DNA of 64,000 bases from Actinotalea alkalitolerans (GTDB taxonomy: Bacteria; Actinomycetota; Actinomycetes; Actinomycetales; Cellulomonadaceae): the NCBI RefSeq assembly GCF_023369855.1, contig NZ_JAMBPP010000001.1:1-64000 (forward strand), written 5' to 3'. Position 1 is the stretch's first letter; each line of letters opens with the position of its first letter. The notes beneath the pieces were generated by a model that was not told where the DNA came from, searched no databases, and saw only the letters and a program-made list of their open reading frames with translations. This document shows, piece after piece, positions 56,235-64,000 of the stretch. The translations under genes and the position numbers were made by a program.

Positions 56235-57602
56235 TCAGGAGATCGCGGCGTTCATCTCGCTGACCAGCTGCTCGGCGGCCTGCTCAGGGGTGAGCTGACC
56301 GAAGAGCACGCCGTCGTTGAGGCGGGTCAGGATGATCGGCGTCTCGGTCGAGCCTGTCGGGCCGATCACGAAGTCGCCGTCGATGTGCCCGCTGACCCGC
56401 TCGATGAAGGCGAACTCCGTCTCGCGGACCGGCTCGAGGCCCTGGTCGATCAGGTGCTCACGCACCGCGGAGTTCGCCGGGATGCCCCGGTCGGCGCCGA
56501 TGAAGTCGGCCGCCTCGGTCGAGGAGACCAGGAAGTCGACCAGCCGGGCCGCCTGCTCGGGGTGGTCGCTGTTGGCGCTGATCGTGTAGAGCTGCGAGGC
56601 CTGGAGCCACATGCCCGGCCCCTCCTCGGTGGTCTCACCCGGCGGCAGCATCATCACCATGTCGGTACCGGCCGCGGTGCTGTAGGCCGCGAGCAGGTTG
56701 GACCAGCCCGGCATCATCGCGGCCAGGCCCTGCCCGATGAGCGACTGCTCGGGGGCCGGCTGGCCGGCGAGCTCGGCCGTGATGGTGGCCGACGGTGTCG
56801 CGCCGCTCTCCATCAGCCCGGAGGTCATCTCCCACCACTGCTGCACGATGGGCGGCTCGACGGCGATGCCTCCCTCGGGCGAGTACAGCCCCGTGCCGGT
56901 GTGCTGGTTGACGTAGAGGTCGAGCATGTCGGCGCCGGTGGTGAGGTCCGCCGAGCCGTAGGTGCCCTCGGGGGTGTTGGCCGAGATCTCGGTCGCGATC
57001 TGGACGAAGTCCTCCCAGCTCCACGACTCGTCGTCGGGCAGCTCGACGCCGGCCGCCTCGAAGATGGCCGGGTTGACGATGAGACCGAAGGTGTTGACGC
57101 CGGTCGGCACGCCGTACTGGGTGTCGCTGAAGTACCCGTTGGCCAGGGCACCCTCGTCGAGCGCGGTCAGGTCGAGGTGGTCCGAGACGGTCTCGAGGTC
57201 GAGCAGCACCCCACGGTCGCCGTACTCGCGCGGGTACGCCCCGCCCATGGTGATGACGTCGGGCTCGTCGCCTGCCGCGACCGAGGTCGCCAGCCGGTCG
57301 AAGTAGGAGTTGAAGTCCACCGCCTCGGTCTCGACCACGACGTCGGGGTTGGCGGCCATGAACGCGTCGACCGCCTGGTTGGTGATCTCGTCACGGACCT
57401 CGTTGCCCCACCAGCTGAAGCGGATGGTCACCTGGTCGCCGTCGGCGGCGTCGGCCCCGGGCTCGGGGGTGGCCCCGGAGTCGTCGGTGTCACCGCCGCA
57501 GGCTGCGGTGGCCAGCAGGGCGGCCCCGAGCAGCCCGGCGGTGGCGAGCCGGCCGGCCCTCCGTCCGCGTGACGGAGCGGTCATGTCTCGTGTGGATCGC
57601 AT
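56235..57602 (-). CDS. ABC sugar-binding lipoprotein, first gene of the reverse operon
   Basis: 455 residues from an ATG with AAGGA five bases upstream. The signal ends LATAAC, a lipobox. The mature start IRFSWWGNEVRDEITNQAVDAFMAANPDVV places it in the same subgroup as the binding proteins at 12 and 52.6 kb, but it is more distant from them than they are from each other. It has no adjacent permease genes. Two perfect palindromes lie just upstream, and the LacI gene precedes it, so it is likely the main target of that regulator. Confidence 0.9.
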   Translation of the reverse strand: MRSTRDMTAPSRGRRAGRLATAGLLGAALLATAACGGDTDDSGATPEPGADAADGDQVTIRFSWWGNEVRDEITNQAVDAFMAANPDVVVETEAVDFNSYFDRLATSVAAGDEPDVITMGGAYPREYGDRGVLLDLETVSDHLDLTALDEGALANGYFSDTQYGVPTGVNTFGLIVNPAIFEAAGVELPDDESWSWEDFVQIATEISANTPEGTYGSADLTTGADMLDLYVNQHTGTGLYSPEGGIAVEPPIVQQWWEMTSGLMESGATPSATITAELAGQPAPEQSLIGQGLAAMMPGWSNLLAAYSTAAGTDMVMMLPPGETTEEGPGMWLQASQLYTISANSDHPEQAARLVDFLVSSTEAADFIGADRGIPANSAVREHLIDQGLEPVRETEFAFIERVSGHIDGDFVIGPTGSTETPIILTRLNDGVLFGQLTPEQAAEQLVSEMNAAIS

Positions 57603-57671
57603 CGCAGTCCTTCCGCGCCGCGTCGTTGCGGCTGTCGAGAGCGGTATCGGTCGACACCTGGTCCGTGGGTA

Positions 57672-57683
57672 TGAATCGATTCA
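57672..57683. promoter_or_regulatory. Perfect palindrome upstream of the binding-protein operon
   Basis: TGAATCGATTCA, 69 bp before the start codon. Its centre is 67 bp from that of the palindrome at 57738, a spacing that would allow looping or repression from two sites. Confidence 0.5.
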
Positions 57684-57737
57684 GGAGCACTGCGTCCGTG
57701 CCCGCCGTCTCGATCCGGCACCCGGGTGGGCGCCTCT

Positions 57738-57751
57738 TTACACCGGTGTAA
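57738..57751. promoter_or_regulatory. LacI-type operator palindrome
   Basis: TTACACCGGTGTAA is a perfect 14-bp palindrome with a central CG, in the gap between the LacI gene and the binding-protein operon. Confidence 0.6.
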
Positions 57752-57800
57752 GTGGAACACACGCGGGGCACCGGGTCAATGTTTCGGGTGTCCTGGCTGG

Positions 57801-58832
57801 TCAGCGGGCCGGCGTCGGCAGCGCGGTCGACTCGCGGACCTCGAGCCGGAACTCCGCGACGACCTCCTGGCCCGGACCCTGCGCCGCAGACTCCCCCGCG
57901 GTGAGCCGCTCGACCAGCATCTCCACGGCGGTGCGGGCGATCTGCGGGCGACCGGGCTCGACGGTGGTCAGGCTCGGCCTGGAGAAGCGCGACTCCTCGA
58001 TGTCGTCGAACCCCACCACGGCGACGTCCTGGGGGACCGACAGCCCGTGCTCGAAGAGCTCGCGCATGGCCCCGAGCGCGAGCACGTCGTTGAGGGCCAG
58101 GACGGCGTCGATCTCGACCCCCCGGGAGAGCACCTGGCGCATCGCCGCCGCACCGGTGGCGCGGTTCCACTCGACCCCGGAGCCCGTCCGCGCCGGGTCG
58201 TGCTCCAGGCCGGCCGCGGCCAGCGCGTCGAGGAAGCCCTGAGTGCGCAGCGAGCCGGCCCCCACCCCCTCGGCGTCGAAGGAGCCGATCAGCGCGATTC
58301 GTCGCCGACCGGTGGCCAGCAGGTGCTCGGTGGCCGCCCGCGCGCCTGCGACGTTGGCCATCGCGACGTGCGGCACCCGGCTGTGCAGCGAGCGCTCACC
58401 CAGCAGCACCATCGGGAACGACACCTCCAGGAGCGGGGCGTCGCCGGCACGCAGGGCCACCGGCGAGAAGATCAGCCCGTCGGTCATCCGGCGCCGCTCG
58501 CTGGCCAGCACCTCGAGCTCGCGCTCGCGCACGCCGCCGGTCTGCTCGATCAGCACCGTGTAGCCGCGGTCCTGCGCGGCGGCGATCACCTCGTCCGAGA
58601 GCTCGCTGAAGTACGGCAGCCGCAGCTCGGGGACCGCGAGCGCGAGCATGCCGGTGCGCCCCAGGCTCAGGCTCCGGGCCGCGTGGTTCATCTGGTAGCC
58701 GAGCTGGTCGATCGCGGTGAGCACCTTGGTGCGGGTGGTCGGGCTGACGTGCGGGAAGTGGTTGACCACGTTCGAGACGGTCTTGACCGACACACCCGCG
58801 AGCCGTGCGACGTCACGCATGGTCGACGACAC
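57801..58832 (-). CDS. LacI-family regulator of the reverse sugar operon/GH5
   Basis: 343 residues from a GTG with GGAGG seven bases upstream; the ATG four codons later is less well spaced. The HTH is TMRDVARLAGVSVKTVSNVVNHFPHVS. The effector domain has LALNDVLALGAM and VGFDDIEESRFSRPSLTTVEPG. It is transcribed toward the binding-protein operon and away from the GH5 gene, with palindromes on both sides of it. Control of both is likely. Confidence 0.92.
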   Translation of the reverse strand: MSSTMRDVARLAGVSVKTVSNVVNHFPHVSPTTRTKVLTAIDQLGYQMNHAARSLSLGRTGMLALAVPELRLPYFSELSDEVIAAAQDRGYTVLIEQTGGVRERELEVLASERRRMTDGLIFSPVALRAGDAPLLEVSFPMVLLGERSLHSRVPHVAMANVAGARAATEHLLATGRRRIALIGSFDAEGVGAGSLRTQGFLDALAAAGLEHDPARTGSGVEWNRATGAAAMRQVLSRGVEIDAVLALNDVLALGAMRELFEHGLSVPQDVAVVGFDDIEESRFSRPSLTTVEPGRPQIARTAVEMLVERLTAGESAAQGPGQEVVAEFRLEVRESTALPTPAR

Positions 58833-58927
58833 CGCTGCACCTCCACCCGGGACCCGACAGTGCCGCCACTATCCCACTGACGCGCGAACCACGGTGGACA
58901 CTCCTCGCCGACCCACCTAGGGTCGTC

Positions 58928-58941
58928 GGTAACCGGTTACC
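58928..58941. promoter_or_regulatory. LacI-type operator between the LacI and GH5 genes
   Basis: GGTAACCGGTTACC is a perfect 14-bp palindrome with a central CCGG, shared in style (ACCGGT core) with the site at 57738. It lies in the divergent LacI/GH5 promoter region. Confidence 0.7.
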
Positions 58942-59014
58942 CGACGGTCGAGGCCCCGAGCGGCCCGCACGCCGTCCGGCTCGCACCGGCCGACCCTCAC
59001 CGTGGAGGACGCTG

Positions 59015-60439
59015 ATGACCACCACCCACAACCTGCTCCGTGTCTCGGGCACCAGCATCGTCGACCCGGAGGGCACCCCCGTGCTGCTGCGCGGCGTCGG
59101 GCTCGGCGGGTGGATGACGATGGAGAACTTCATCACCGGCTACCCCGGCACCGAGTCCCAGATGCGCCGCGCCGTCGGACGGGTCCTGGGGGCCGAGACG
59201 GCCGAGGTCTTCTTCGACCGCTTCCTCACCGACTTCTTCACCGGCGCCGACGCCGCCCACCTCGCCTCCCTGGGGATGAGCTGCGTGCGCGTCCCCTTCA
59301 GCTACCACCACTTCGAGGACGACTCGGCCCCCTTCGTGCTCAAGGAGGAGGGGTTCCGTCGGCTCGACCAGGTCGTCGACGCGTGCGCCGCCCACGGGAT
59401 CCGCACGATCCTGGACCTGCACGCGGTCCCGGGTCACCAGAACCAGAACTGGCACTCCGACAACCCCTCGCACTGGGCGCACCTCTGGACCCACCCGCAC
59501 TTCCAGGACCGGGTGGTCCACCTGTGGGAGGCACTGGCCGACAGGTACAAGGACAACCCCTGGGTGGCCGGGTACAACCCGCTCAACGAGCCCGCCGACC
59601 CGAGCGGCGAGGTCATCGGCCCGTTCTACACCCGCCTGGAAAGGGCGATCCGCGCGGTCGACCCGCACCACATCCTCTTCCTGGACGGCAACCGGTACTC
59701 GACCGACTTCTCGATGTTCGACGAGCCGGTCGACCAGGCCGTCTACACCGCGCACGACTACGCCCTGCCCGGGATCGCCACCCCCAGCCGGTACCCGGGC
59801 GAGACGCGCGGCAAGCACTTCGACCGCGACGTCGTCGAGCAGACGTTCCTGCGGCGCACCGAGTTCATGCGACGCACCGGGACACCGATCTGGGTCGGCG
59901 AGTTCGGCCCGCTGTACACCGGCGACCCCGAGCGCGACGCCGGCTGCCTGCGCCTGCTCCAGGACCAGCTCGAGATCTACCGCGAGCACGGTGCGAGCTG
60001 GAGCCTGTGGACCTACAAGGACATCGGCACCCAGGGGCTGGTGCACACCGCACCCGACAGCCCCTACCTTCGGCTGATCGAGCCGGCCCTGGCCAAGAAG
60101 CGGCGCCTGGGCACCGACTCCTGGGGTGGCAGCGAGGCCGGCACCCGGCACGTCCTGGAACCGATCGAAGAGCTGTTCCGCACCGAGTTCCCCGACTTCG
60201 ACCCCTTCCCCTGGGGACCCAAGCCGTGGATCAACCTGCTGGTGCGGCACATCCTGCTCGCCGAGCCCATGGTCGACGAGTACGCCCGCTGCTTCGAGGG
60301 CGTGGGCGCGGACGACGTGGCCGAGCTCGCCGGGTCCTTCGCCCTGGACCGCTGCGTCGAGCGCACCGGCCTCACCGACCTGCTGCGGTCACACCTCGCC
60401 GACGGCGCGGGCGTCCACCCCGAGGTGCAGCCGGGCTGA
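59015..60439 (+). CDS. Intracellular GH5-family glycoside hydrolase
   Basis: 474 residues from the ATG at 59015 with GGAGG upstream. It has no signal peptide. RGVGLGGWMTMENFITGYPG opens a TIM barrel, YNPLNEPAD supplies the acid/base Glu192, and WVGEFGPLY supplies the nucleophile Glu296. Architecture fits cytoplasmic beta-glucosidase or exo-glucanase-like GH5 members that process imported oligosaccharides. It is divergent from the LacI gene over a perfect operator. Its last 51 bp overlap the convergent alpha/beta-hydrolase gene. Confidence 0.9.
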   Translation: MTTTHNLLRVSGTSIVDPEGTPVLLRGVGLGGWMTMENFITGYPGTESQMRRAVGRVLGAETAEVFFDRFLTDFFTGADAAHLASLGMSCVRVPFSYHHFEDDSAPFVLKEEGFRRLDQVVDACAAHGIRTILDLHAVPGHQNQNWHSDNPSHWAHLWTHPHFQDRVVHLWEALADRYKDNPWVAGYNPLNEPADPSGEVIGPFYTRLERAIRAVDPHHILFLDGNRYSTDFSMFDEPVDQAVYTAHDYALPGIATPSRYPGETRGKHFDRDVVEQTFLRRTEFMRRTGTPIWVGEFGPLYTGDPERDAGCLRLLQDQLEIYREHGASWSLWTYKDIGTQGLVHTAPDSPYLRLIEPALAKKRRLGTDSWGGSEAGTRHVLEPIEELFRTEFPDFDPFPWGPKPWINLLVRHILLAEPMVDEYARCFEGVGADDVAELAGSFALDRCVERTGLTDLLRSHLADGAGVHPEVQPG

Positions 60440-61246
60440 GCGCACCAAGGCGTCCTCGACAGCGTCGAGGAACCGCAGCGGCGCCTCGTAGCGGATGCAG
60501 TGCCCGACGTGGGGAACCGGAACGTGCACCAGGTTCCCGTCCGGGAAGGCCCCGAGCAGCTCGACCACCCGGGAGACCTGAGCGGGACGGACGATCGCCC
60601 CCTGGGCCGGGTCACCGGTCAGCAGGGTCACCGGCATCGCCAGACCTGCCATCGCCTCGACCCAGTCGCGGCCGTCCCAGGCGTGAGGCACGTCGGCCAG
60701 CCCCTGGTCGACGACGACCTTGGCCTCCGCCCACGCCACGTGCACCTCGGGCGCCCAGGTCGGGTGCTCGACCCGCGACCGCTCCTCGAGCTCCTCCGCG
60801 GTGACGTCCCGGTAGGAGGCCAGCGTCTGCCTCATCCACAGCGGCACCCCCGAGGTGTCGACCTCACGGACGGTGACCCAGGCGGGGTCCTCGAGCACGA
60901 GGCCCGCCACCAGGTCGGGCTCGGTCAGCGCGAGCTCCTGCGCCGTGACACCACCCATCGAGTGCCCGACCACGAGGGCCGGTCGGCCGATCACCTCGCG
61001 CAGCACGCGGGCGGCGTCGGCGGCCAGGGCCGCGATGGTGAACGGCTCCTGCAGCAGGGGCGAGTCACCGTGCCCGCGGGCGTCCTGCGCGACCACATGG
61101 CTGCCCCGCGCGAGCTGCTCGGCCGGGCCCGCCCAGCACCCCGAGGAATCCGTCACCCCGTGCAGCAGCAGCACCGGCATGGCCGTGGCCTCCGGAGATC
61201 CCCACGACTGCCACGCCACCGTCCCGACCCGTCCCGACCCGCGCAC
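60389..61246 (-). CDS. Alpha/beta-fold hydrolase
   Basis: 285 residues from a GTG with AAGGAG five bases upstream. VLLLHGVTDSSGCW is the oxyanion-hole region, GHSMGG contains the nucleophile Ser96, and HVGHCIRYE near the end carries the catalytic His. It has an esterase- or lactonase-like form, with no signal peptide. Its 3' end overlaps the convergent GH5 gene by 51 bp. The substrate is unknown. Confidence 0.88.
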   Translation of the reverse strand: MRGSGRVGTVAWQSWGSPEATAMPVLLLHGVTDSSGCWAGPAEQLARGSHVVAQDARGHGDSPLLQEPFTIAALAADAARVLREVIGRPALVVGHSMGGVTAQELALTEPDLVAGLVLEDPAWVTVREVDTSGVPLWMRQTLASYRDVTAEELEERSRVEHPTWAPEVHVAWAEAKVVVDQGLADVPHAWDGRDWVEAMAGLAMPVTLLTGDPAQGAIVRPAQVSRVVELLGAFPDGNLVHVPVPHVGHCIRYEAPLRFLDAVEDALVRSARLHLGVDARAVGEV

Positions 61247-61392
61247 GTCCGCTCCTTCGCCGCCGTCCGATCATGCCGTCCTCCGCCGAGCGTAGGCGTC
61301 CGCCGCGGGTGGCGTGACCGCCCTGCGGTGTCGATGTCAGTGAGCGAGAAGCCCCGCGCGACGACGGGACCCGTCGGGCGACCACCCGCGGC

Positions 61393-61398
61393 TAGGGT
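61393..61398 (+). promoter_or_regulatory. -10-like TAGGGT before the GNAT gene
   Basis: TAGGGT lies eight bases before the GTG and no Shine-Dalgarno is seen, as expected for a leaderless transcript. Confidence 0.45.
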
Positions 61399-61406
61399 GG
61401 GTCGCC

Positions 61407-61952
61407 GTGCCCATCACCCTCACGCGTCTCGATCCGACCGGCATGGACCACGACGACCTCGTCGACTTCATGACCCGCAACGAGTTCGGCTTCCACGTGC
61501 GGCCGCGCCTCACGCGCGAGGAGGTCGAGGCCGCCATCGCCCGAGGTGCCTACCGGGACGAGGACAACGACTCGTGCTGGGTCGAGCACACCGAGCTCGG
61601 GCGCATCGGCTTCCTGCGGTTCGAGGACCTCAGCGAGGGCACCCCGCTGTTCGACCTCCGGCTCGACACCCCGCTGCGAGGACGCGGCCTGGCCGCCGAC
61701 GTGCTGAGAGCGGCCACCGACCACGTCTTCACGACCATGGACACGCACCGGTTCGAGGGGCAGACCCGCGAGGACAACATCGCGATGCGCAAGACCTTCC
61801 TCCGCTGCGGCTGGCTCAAGGAGGCTCACTACCGGGAGGCCTGGCCGGTCGGGGGAGGAGCGCCGGTCGCCTCCGTGGCGTACGCGATCCTTCGACGCGA
61901 CTGGGAGACCGGGCGGACCACGCCCTTGCTGTGGGAGGACCTGACTCTCTGA
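61407..61952 (+). CDS. GNAT-family N-acetyltransferase
   Basis: 181 residues from a GTG. LDTPLRGRGLAADVLRAATDHVF is the acetyl-CoA pyrophosphate-binding motif A, and HRFEGQTREDNIAMRKTFLRCGWLKEAHYREAW is the following motif B region, as in RimJ/RimL-like acetyltransferases. It is a stand-alone gene. The substrate is unknown. Confidence 0.9.
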   Translation: MPITLTRLDPTGMDHDDLVDFMTRNEFGFHVRPRLTREEVEAAIARGAYRDEDNDSCWVEHTELGRIGFLRFEDLSEGTPLFDLRLDTPLRGRGLAADVLRAATDHVFTTMDTHRFEGQTREDNIAMRKTFLRCGWLKEAHYREAWPVGGGAPVASVAYAILRRDWETGRTTPLLWEDLTL

Positions 61953-62019
61953 GCAGCCGGCGCTCGCACCGGTCGGCGGTCGGGATGCCGACCGTCCACG
62001 GACGTGGTGACACTGGGGC

Positions 62020-62478
62020 ATGGGAGCACTCAGCAGATCCGCCGTCCTGGGCCTGGCCACCGGGGGCCGTGCCACGCTCGCCCTGGCGGTGCCCGTCCTG
62101 GCCGCGACCCGTGACCGGCGCGGCGTCGGCCCGTGGTTGGTGCGCGCCGCCGTCCGCGCCGCCGTGGTGGGTGAGCTCGTCGGCGACAAGCTGCCGACCA
62201 CCCCCAGCCGCCTGGAGCGCCCGGTGCTCGTGGCCCGGGTGGGCGCCGGAGCGGCCGGTGCCCTCGGGCTGGCCCTGACCGAGGGACGTCCGGTGGGCCG
62301 CACGATCGCCGCGACCCTGACCGGGGCGGCGGGGGCGTTCGTCGGTTCGCACGCCGGCCACGCGTGGCGGGGCTGGGCTGCGCAGGACGGACCGGAGTGG
62401 CTCCGGCCCGACCTGCGTGCGGCCCTGGCCGAGGACGCCCTCGTGCTCTCGGCGGCTGCCCGGCTCACCCGGGGCTGA
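62020..62478 (+). CDS. Small membrane protein (DUF4126-like)
   Basis: 152 residues. The sequence has about three hydrophobic segments rich in Ala, Gly and Val (near 12-30, 70-90 and 93-112), a conserved VGELVGDKLPTTPSRLERPVLVARVGAGAAGALGL element, and a more polar C-terminus. This matches actinobacterial DUF4126-like proteins of unknown function. No operon partner is visible. Confidence 0.7.
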   Translation: MGALSRSAVLGLATGGRATLALAVPVLAATRDRRGVGPWLVRAAVRAAVVGELVGDKLPTTPSRLERPVLVARVGAGAAGALGLALTEGRPVGRTIAATLTGAAGAFVGSHAGHAWRGWAAQDGPEWLRPDLRAALAEDALVLSAAARLTRG

Positions 62479-62506
62479 CCCGCGCCTGCCGTGCCCGACC
62501 CGCGCG

Positions 62507-63658
62507 TCAGTAGGCGGTCCGGTACAGCGCGAGGATCTCCTCGACCGTTGCGGGCCGCGGGTTCCCGCCGGCGCAGACGTCGTCGTGGGCCGCCTGGGCG
62601 AGGGCTGGCAGGTCTACCTCGCGCACCCCGATCTCCCGCAGCTGCGCGGGCACGTCGAGCCTCGCGGCGAGCTCGGCCACGGCACGGACCGCCGCCTCGC
62701 GGGCCTCGTCCAGGGTCAGGCCGCCGACACCGGCCACGCCCATCGCCCGGGCCACGGCGCGCAGCTTCTCACCGGTGTGCGTGGCGTTGAAGGCCATCAC
62801 GTGGGGCAGCAGCACCCCGTTGGCGATGCCGTGCGGGGTGTCGTAGAACGCGCCGAGCGGGTGGGCCATCGCGTGGACCAGTCCGAGCCCGACGTTGGAG
62901 AAGCCCATGCCCGCCATGTACTGCCCCAGCGCCATCCGCTCGACGCCGTCGGCCTCGCCGCGTGCCGCGGAGGGCAGCGCGGAGGCGATCATCTCGATCG
63001 CGGTCAGGTGCAGGGCGTCGGTCAGCTCCCAGGCGCCCAGGGTCGTGTACCCCTCGAGCGCGTGGGTCAGCGCGTCCATGCCGGTCGCGACGCACAGGCT
63101 GCGCGGCATACCGTCCATCAGGTCGGCGTCCACGACCGCGACCAAGGGGATGTCGTGCGGGTCGACGCACACGAACTTGCGCCGGTTCTGCACGTCGGTG
63201 ATGACGTAGTTGATCGTCACCTCGGCCGCGGTGCCCGCGGTGGTCGGCACCGCGATGATCGGGACGCTGGGTCGCGTGGTGGCGGCGACACCCTCGAGGC
63301 TGCGGACGTCGGCGAACTCGGGGTTGGCGATGATGATGCCCACGGCCTTGCAGGTGTCCTGCGGCGAGCCGCCGCCGATCGCGACCAGGCAGTCCGCCTC
63401 GGCGGCCTGGAAGGCCTTGACCCCTTGCTGGACGGCCTCGATGGTCGGGTTGGGCATCACACCGTCGAACAGCTCGTAGTCGATCCCGGCCTCGTCGAGC
63501 CTGCTGGTGACCCGGGCAGCGACCCCGTTGGCCACGAGCACCGCGTCGGTCACCACGAGCGCCTTGCGATAGCCCTTGGTGGTGATCTCGAGCGGGACGT
63601 TCGCGACCGCGCCCCGGCCGAAGTACGCGGTCTGGTTGAGGATCATGCGGTGAACCAT
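62507..63658 (-). CDS. fucO: Lactaldehyde reductase (iron-containing alcohol dehydrogenase)
   Basis: 383 residues from an ATG with AGGAGG seven bases upstream. Group III alcohol dehydrogenase: VAIGGGSPQDTCKAVGI is the cofactor site, and MDALTHALEGY, HAMAHPLGAFYDTPHGIANG supply the iron-binding Asp and His residues. Strong similarity to FucO through the length. It reduces lactaldehyde from fucose or rhamnose breakdown to 1,2-propanediol. The aldolase gene that makes lactaldehyde lies directly upstream, 72 bp away. Confidence 0.92.
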   Translation of the reverse strand: MVHRMILNQTAYFGRGAVANVPLEITTKGYRKALVVTDAVLVANGVAARVTSRLDEAGIDYELFDGVMPNPTIEAVQQGVKAFQAAEADCLVAIGGGSPQDTCKAVGIIIANPEFADVRSLEGVAATTRPSVPIIAVPTTAGTAAEVTINYVITDVQNRRKFVCVDPHDIPLVAVVDADLMDGMPRSLCVATGMDALTHALEGYTTLGAWELTDALHLTAIEMIASALPSAARGEADGVERMALGQYMAGMGFSNVGLGLVHAMAHPLGAFYDTPHGIANGVLLPHVMAFNATHTGEKLRAVARAMGVAGVGGLTLDEAREAAVRAVAELAARLDVPAQLREIGVREVDLPALAQAAHDDVCAGGNPRPATVEEILALYRTAY

Positions 63659-63730
63659 GGTGGTGCCTCCTGGGTGACGGGACCGCGGTGCGCCTCGTCA
63701 CGCACAACGGCGGGTGGATTGATGCGGTGC

Positions 63731-64000
63731 TCAGGGAAGGCGGGCGCCCTCGGGGATGTCGATGTCGCCGTAGACCAGCACGGTCGGAGCCCCCGCACGC
63801 TCGGCGTGGAACAGCACCTCGGCGTTCTCCTCGACCGCGACGGCGACCTTGAAGGCGAGCTTGAGCGACACGCCGACGGCCAGCAGCCCGTGGTTGCCCC
63901 AGACGACGGCGTTGACGGCGTCACCCATGAGCTCGGCGCTGCGGCGACCGAAGTCGGCGTTGGTCGAGAACTCGAAGGGCATGATCTGCACCGGACCCTT
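63731..64000 (-). CDS. fucA: Class II aldolase, C-terminal part; probable L-fuculose-phosphate aldolase
   Basis: About 89 residues reach the window edge without a start; the rest lies outside. AVVWGNHGLLAVGVSLKLAFKVAVAVEENAEVLF matches the C-terminal zinc-binding region (His in GNHG) of the AraD/FucA family. It would cleave fuculose-1-phosphate or rhamnulose-1-phosphate to dihydroxyacetone phosphate and lactaldehyde, the substrate of the downstream FucO. This pairing decides between FucA-like and AraD-like roles. Confidence 0.82.
   Translation of the reverse strand, partial: KGPVQIMPFEFSTNADFGRRSAELMGDAVNAVVWGNHGLLAVGVSLKLAFKVAVAVEENAEVLFHAERAGAPTVLVYGDIDIPEGARLP

Overview
The window is high-GC DNA with Shine-Dalgarno sites of the AGGAG type, many GTG starts, ATGA/GTGA gene overlaps and several genes that look leaderless. 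It most resembles a polysaccharide-degrading actinobacterium of the Micrococcales (Cellulomonas/Sanguibacter/Promicromonospora/Jonesia type). That placement is inferred from gene content only. No rRNA, tRNA, CRISPR, phage or insertion-sequence gene was recognised.

Layout. 0-2.4 kb: a possible Xaa-Pro aminopeptidase N-terminal fragment runs into an 18-G/9-C homopolymer block, followed by a large secreted LPMO-CBM5-CBM5-GH18 chitinase. 2.6-9.5 kb: a LuxR regulator without a P-loop, an epimerase with a tandem duplication in its NAD loop, a kdgA-kdgK-SDR operon and an IclR regulator. 9.5-19.4 kb: a LacI regulator, an ABC sugar importer operon (two permeases, lipoprotein, Gfo/Idh oxidoreductase) and a divergent Gfo/Idh-DUF6807-uxaA operon. 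19.5-27 kb: ArsR/AHSA1 pair, uxaC, a LacI regulator overlapping a fructuronate/tagaturonate-type reductase, and a Gfo/Idh-TIM-barrel pair. 27-30.4 kb: endonuclease IV, a DUF559 protein and an SGNH hydrolase, separated by four copies of one palindromic repeat. 30.4-33.4 kb: an SDR-flavoprotein operon of unknown pathway. 33.5-45 kb: mostly housekeeping or miscellaneous genes (HNH nuclease, XRE-cupin regulator, methyltransferase, CPYC flavoprotein, recQ, AEC transporter), a secreted GH43-like enzyme with two CBM5 modules, and small proteins. 45.1-51.2 kb: LacI, FAD oxidoreductase and a complete binding protein/two-permease set. 51.2-61 kb: a reverse-strand operon with two binding proteins, a six-hairpin glycosidase and a Gfo/Idh paralogue, its LacI regulator, and a divergent intracellular GH5. 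61.4-64 kb: GNAT, a membrane protein, fucO and the 3' part of fucA.

How it works together. UxaC, the mannitol-dehydrogenase-family reductase, UxaA, KdgK and KdgA give a complete route from galacturonate to pyruvate plus glyceraldehyde-3-phosphate, spread over three transcription units. A 14-bp motif, GGAAAGCGCTTTCC with small variations, lies in front of three operons: the importer/UxaA pair, the Gfo/TIM pair and the SDR/flavoprotein pair. This suggests a shared LacI-type regulon. A second motif, TAATAATGCGCAT(A/C)AT, links the secreted GH43-like enzyme at 41 kb to the LacI/ABC cluster at 45 kb. No ABC ATPase is present, so the importers presumably use a shared ATPase encoded elsewhere.
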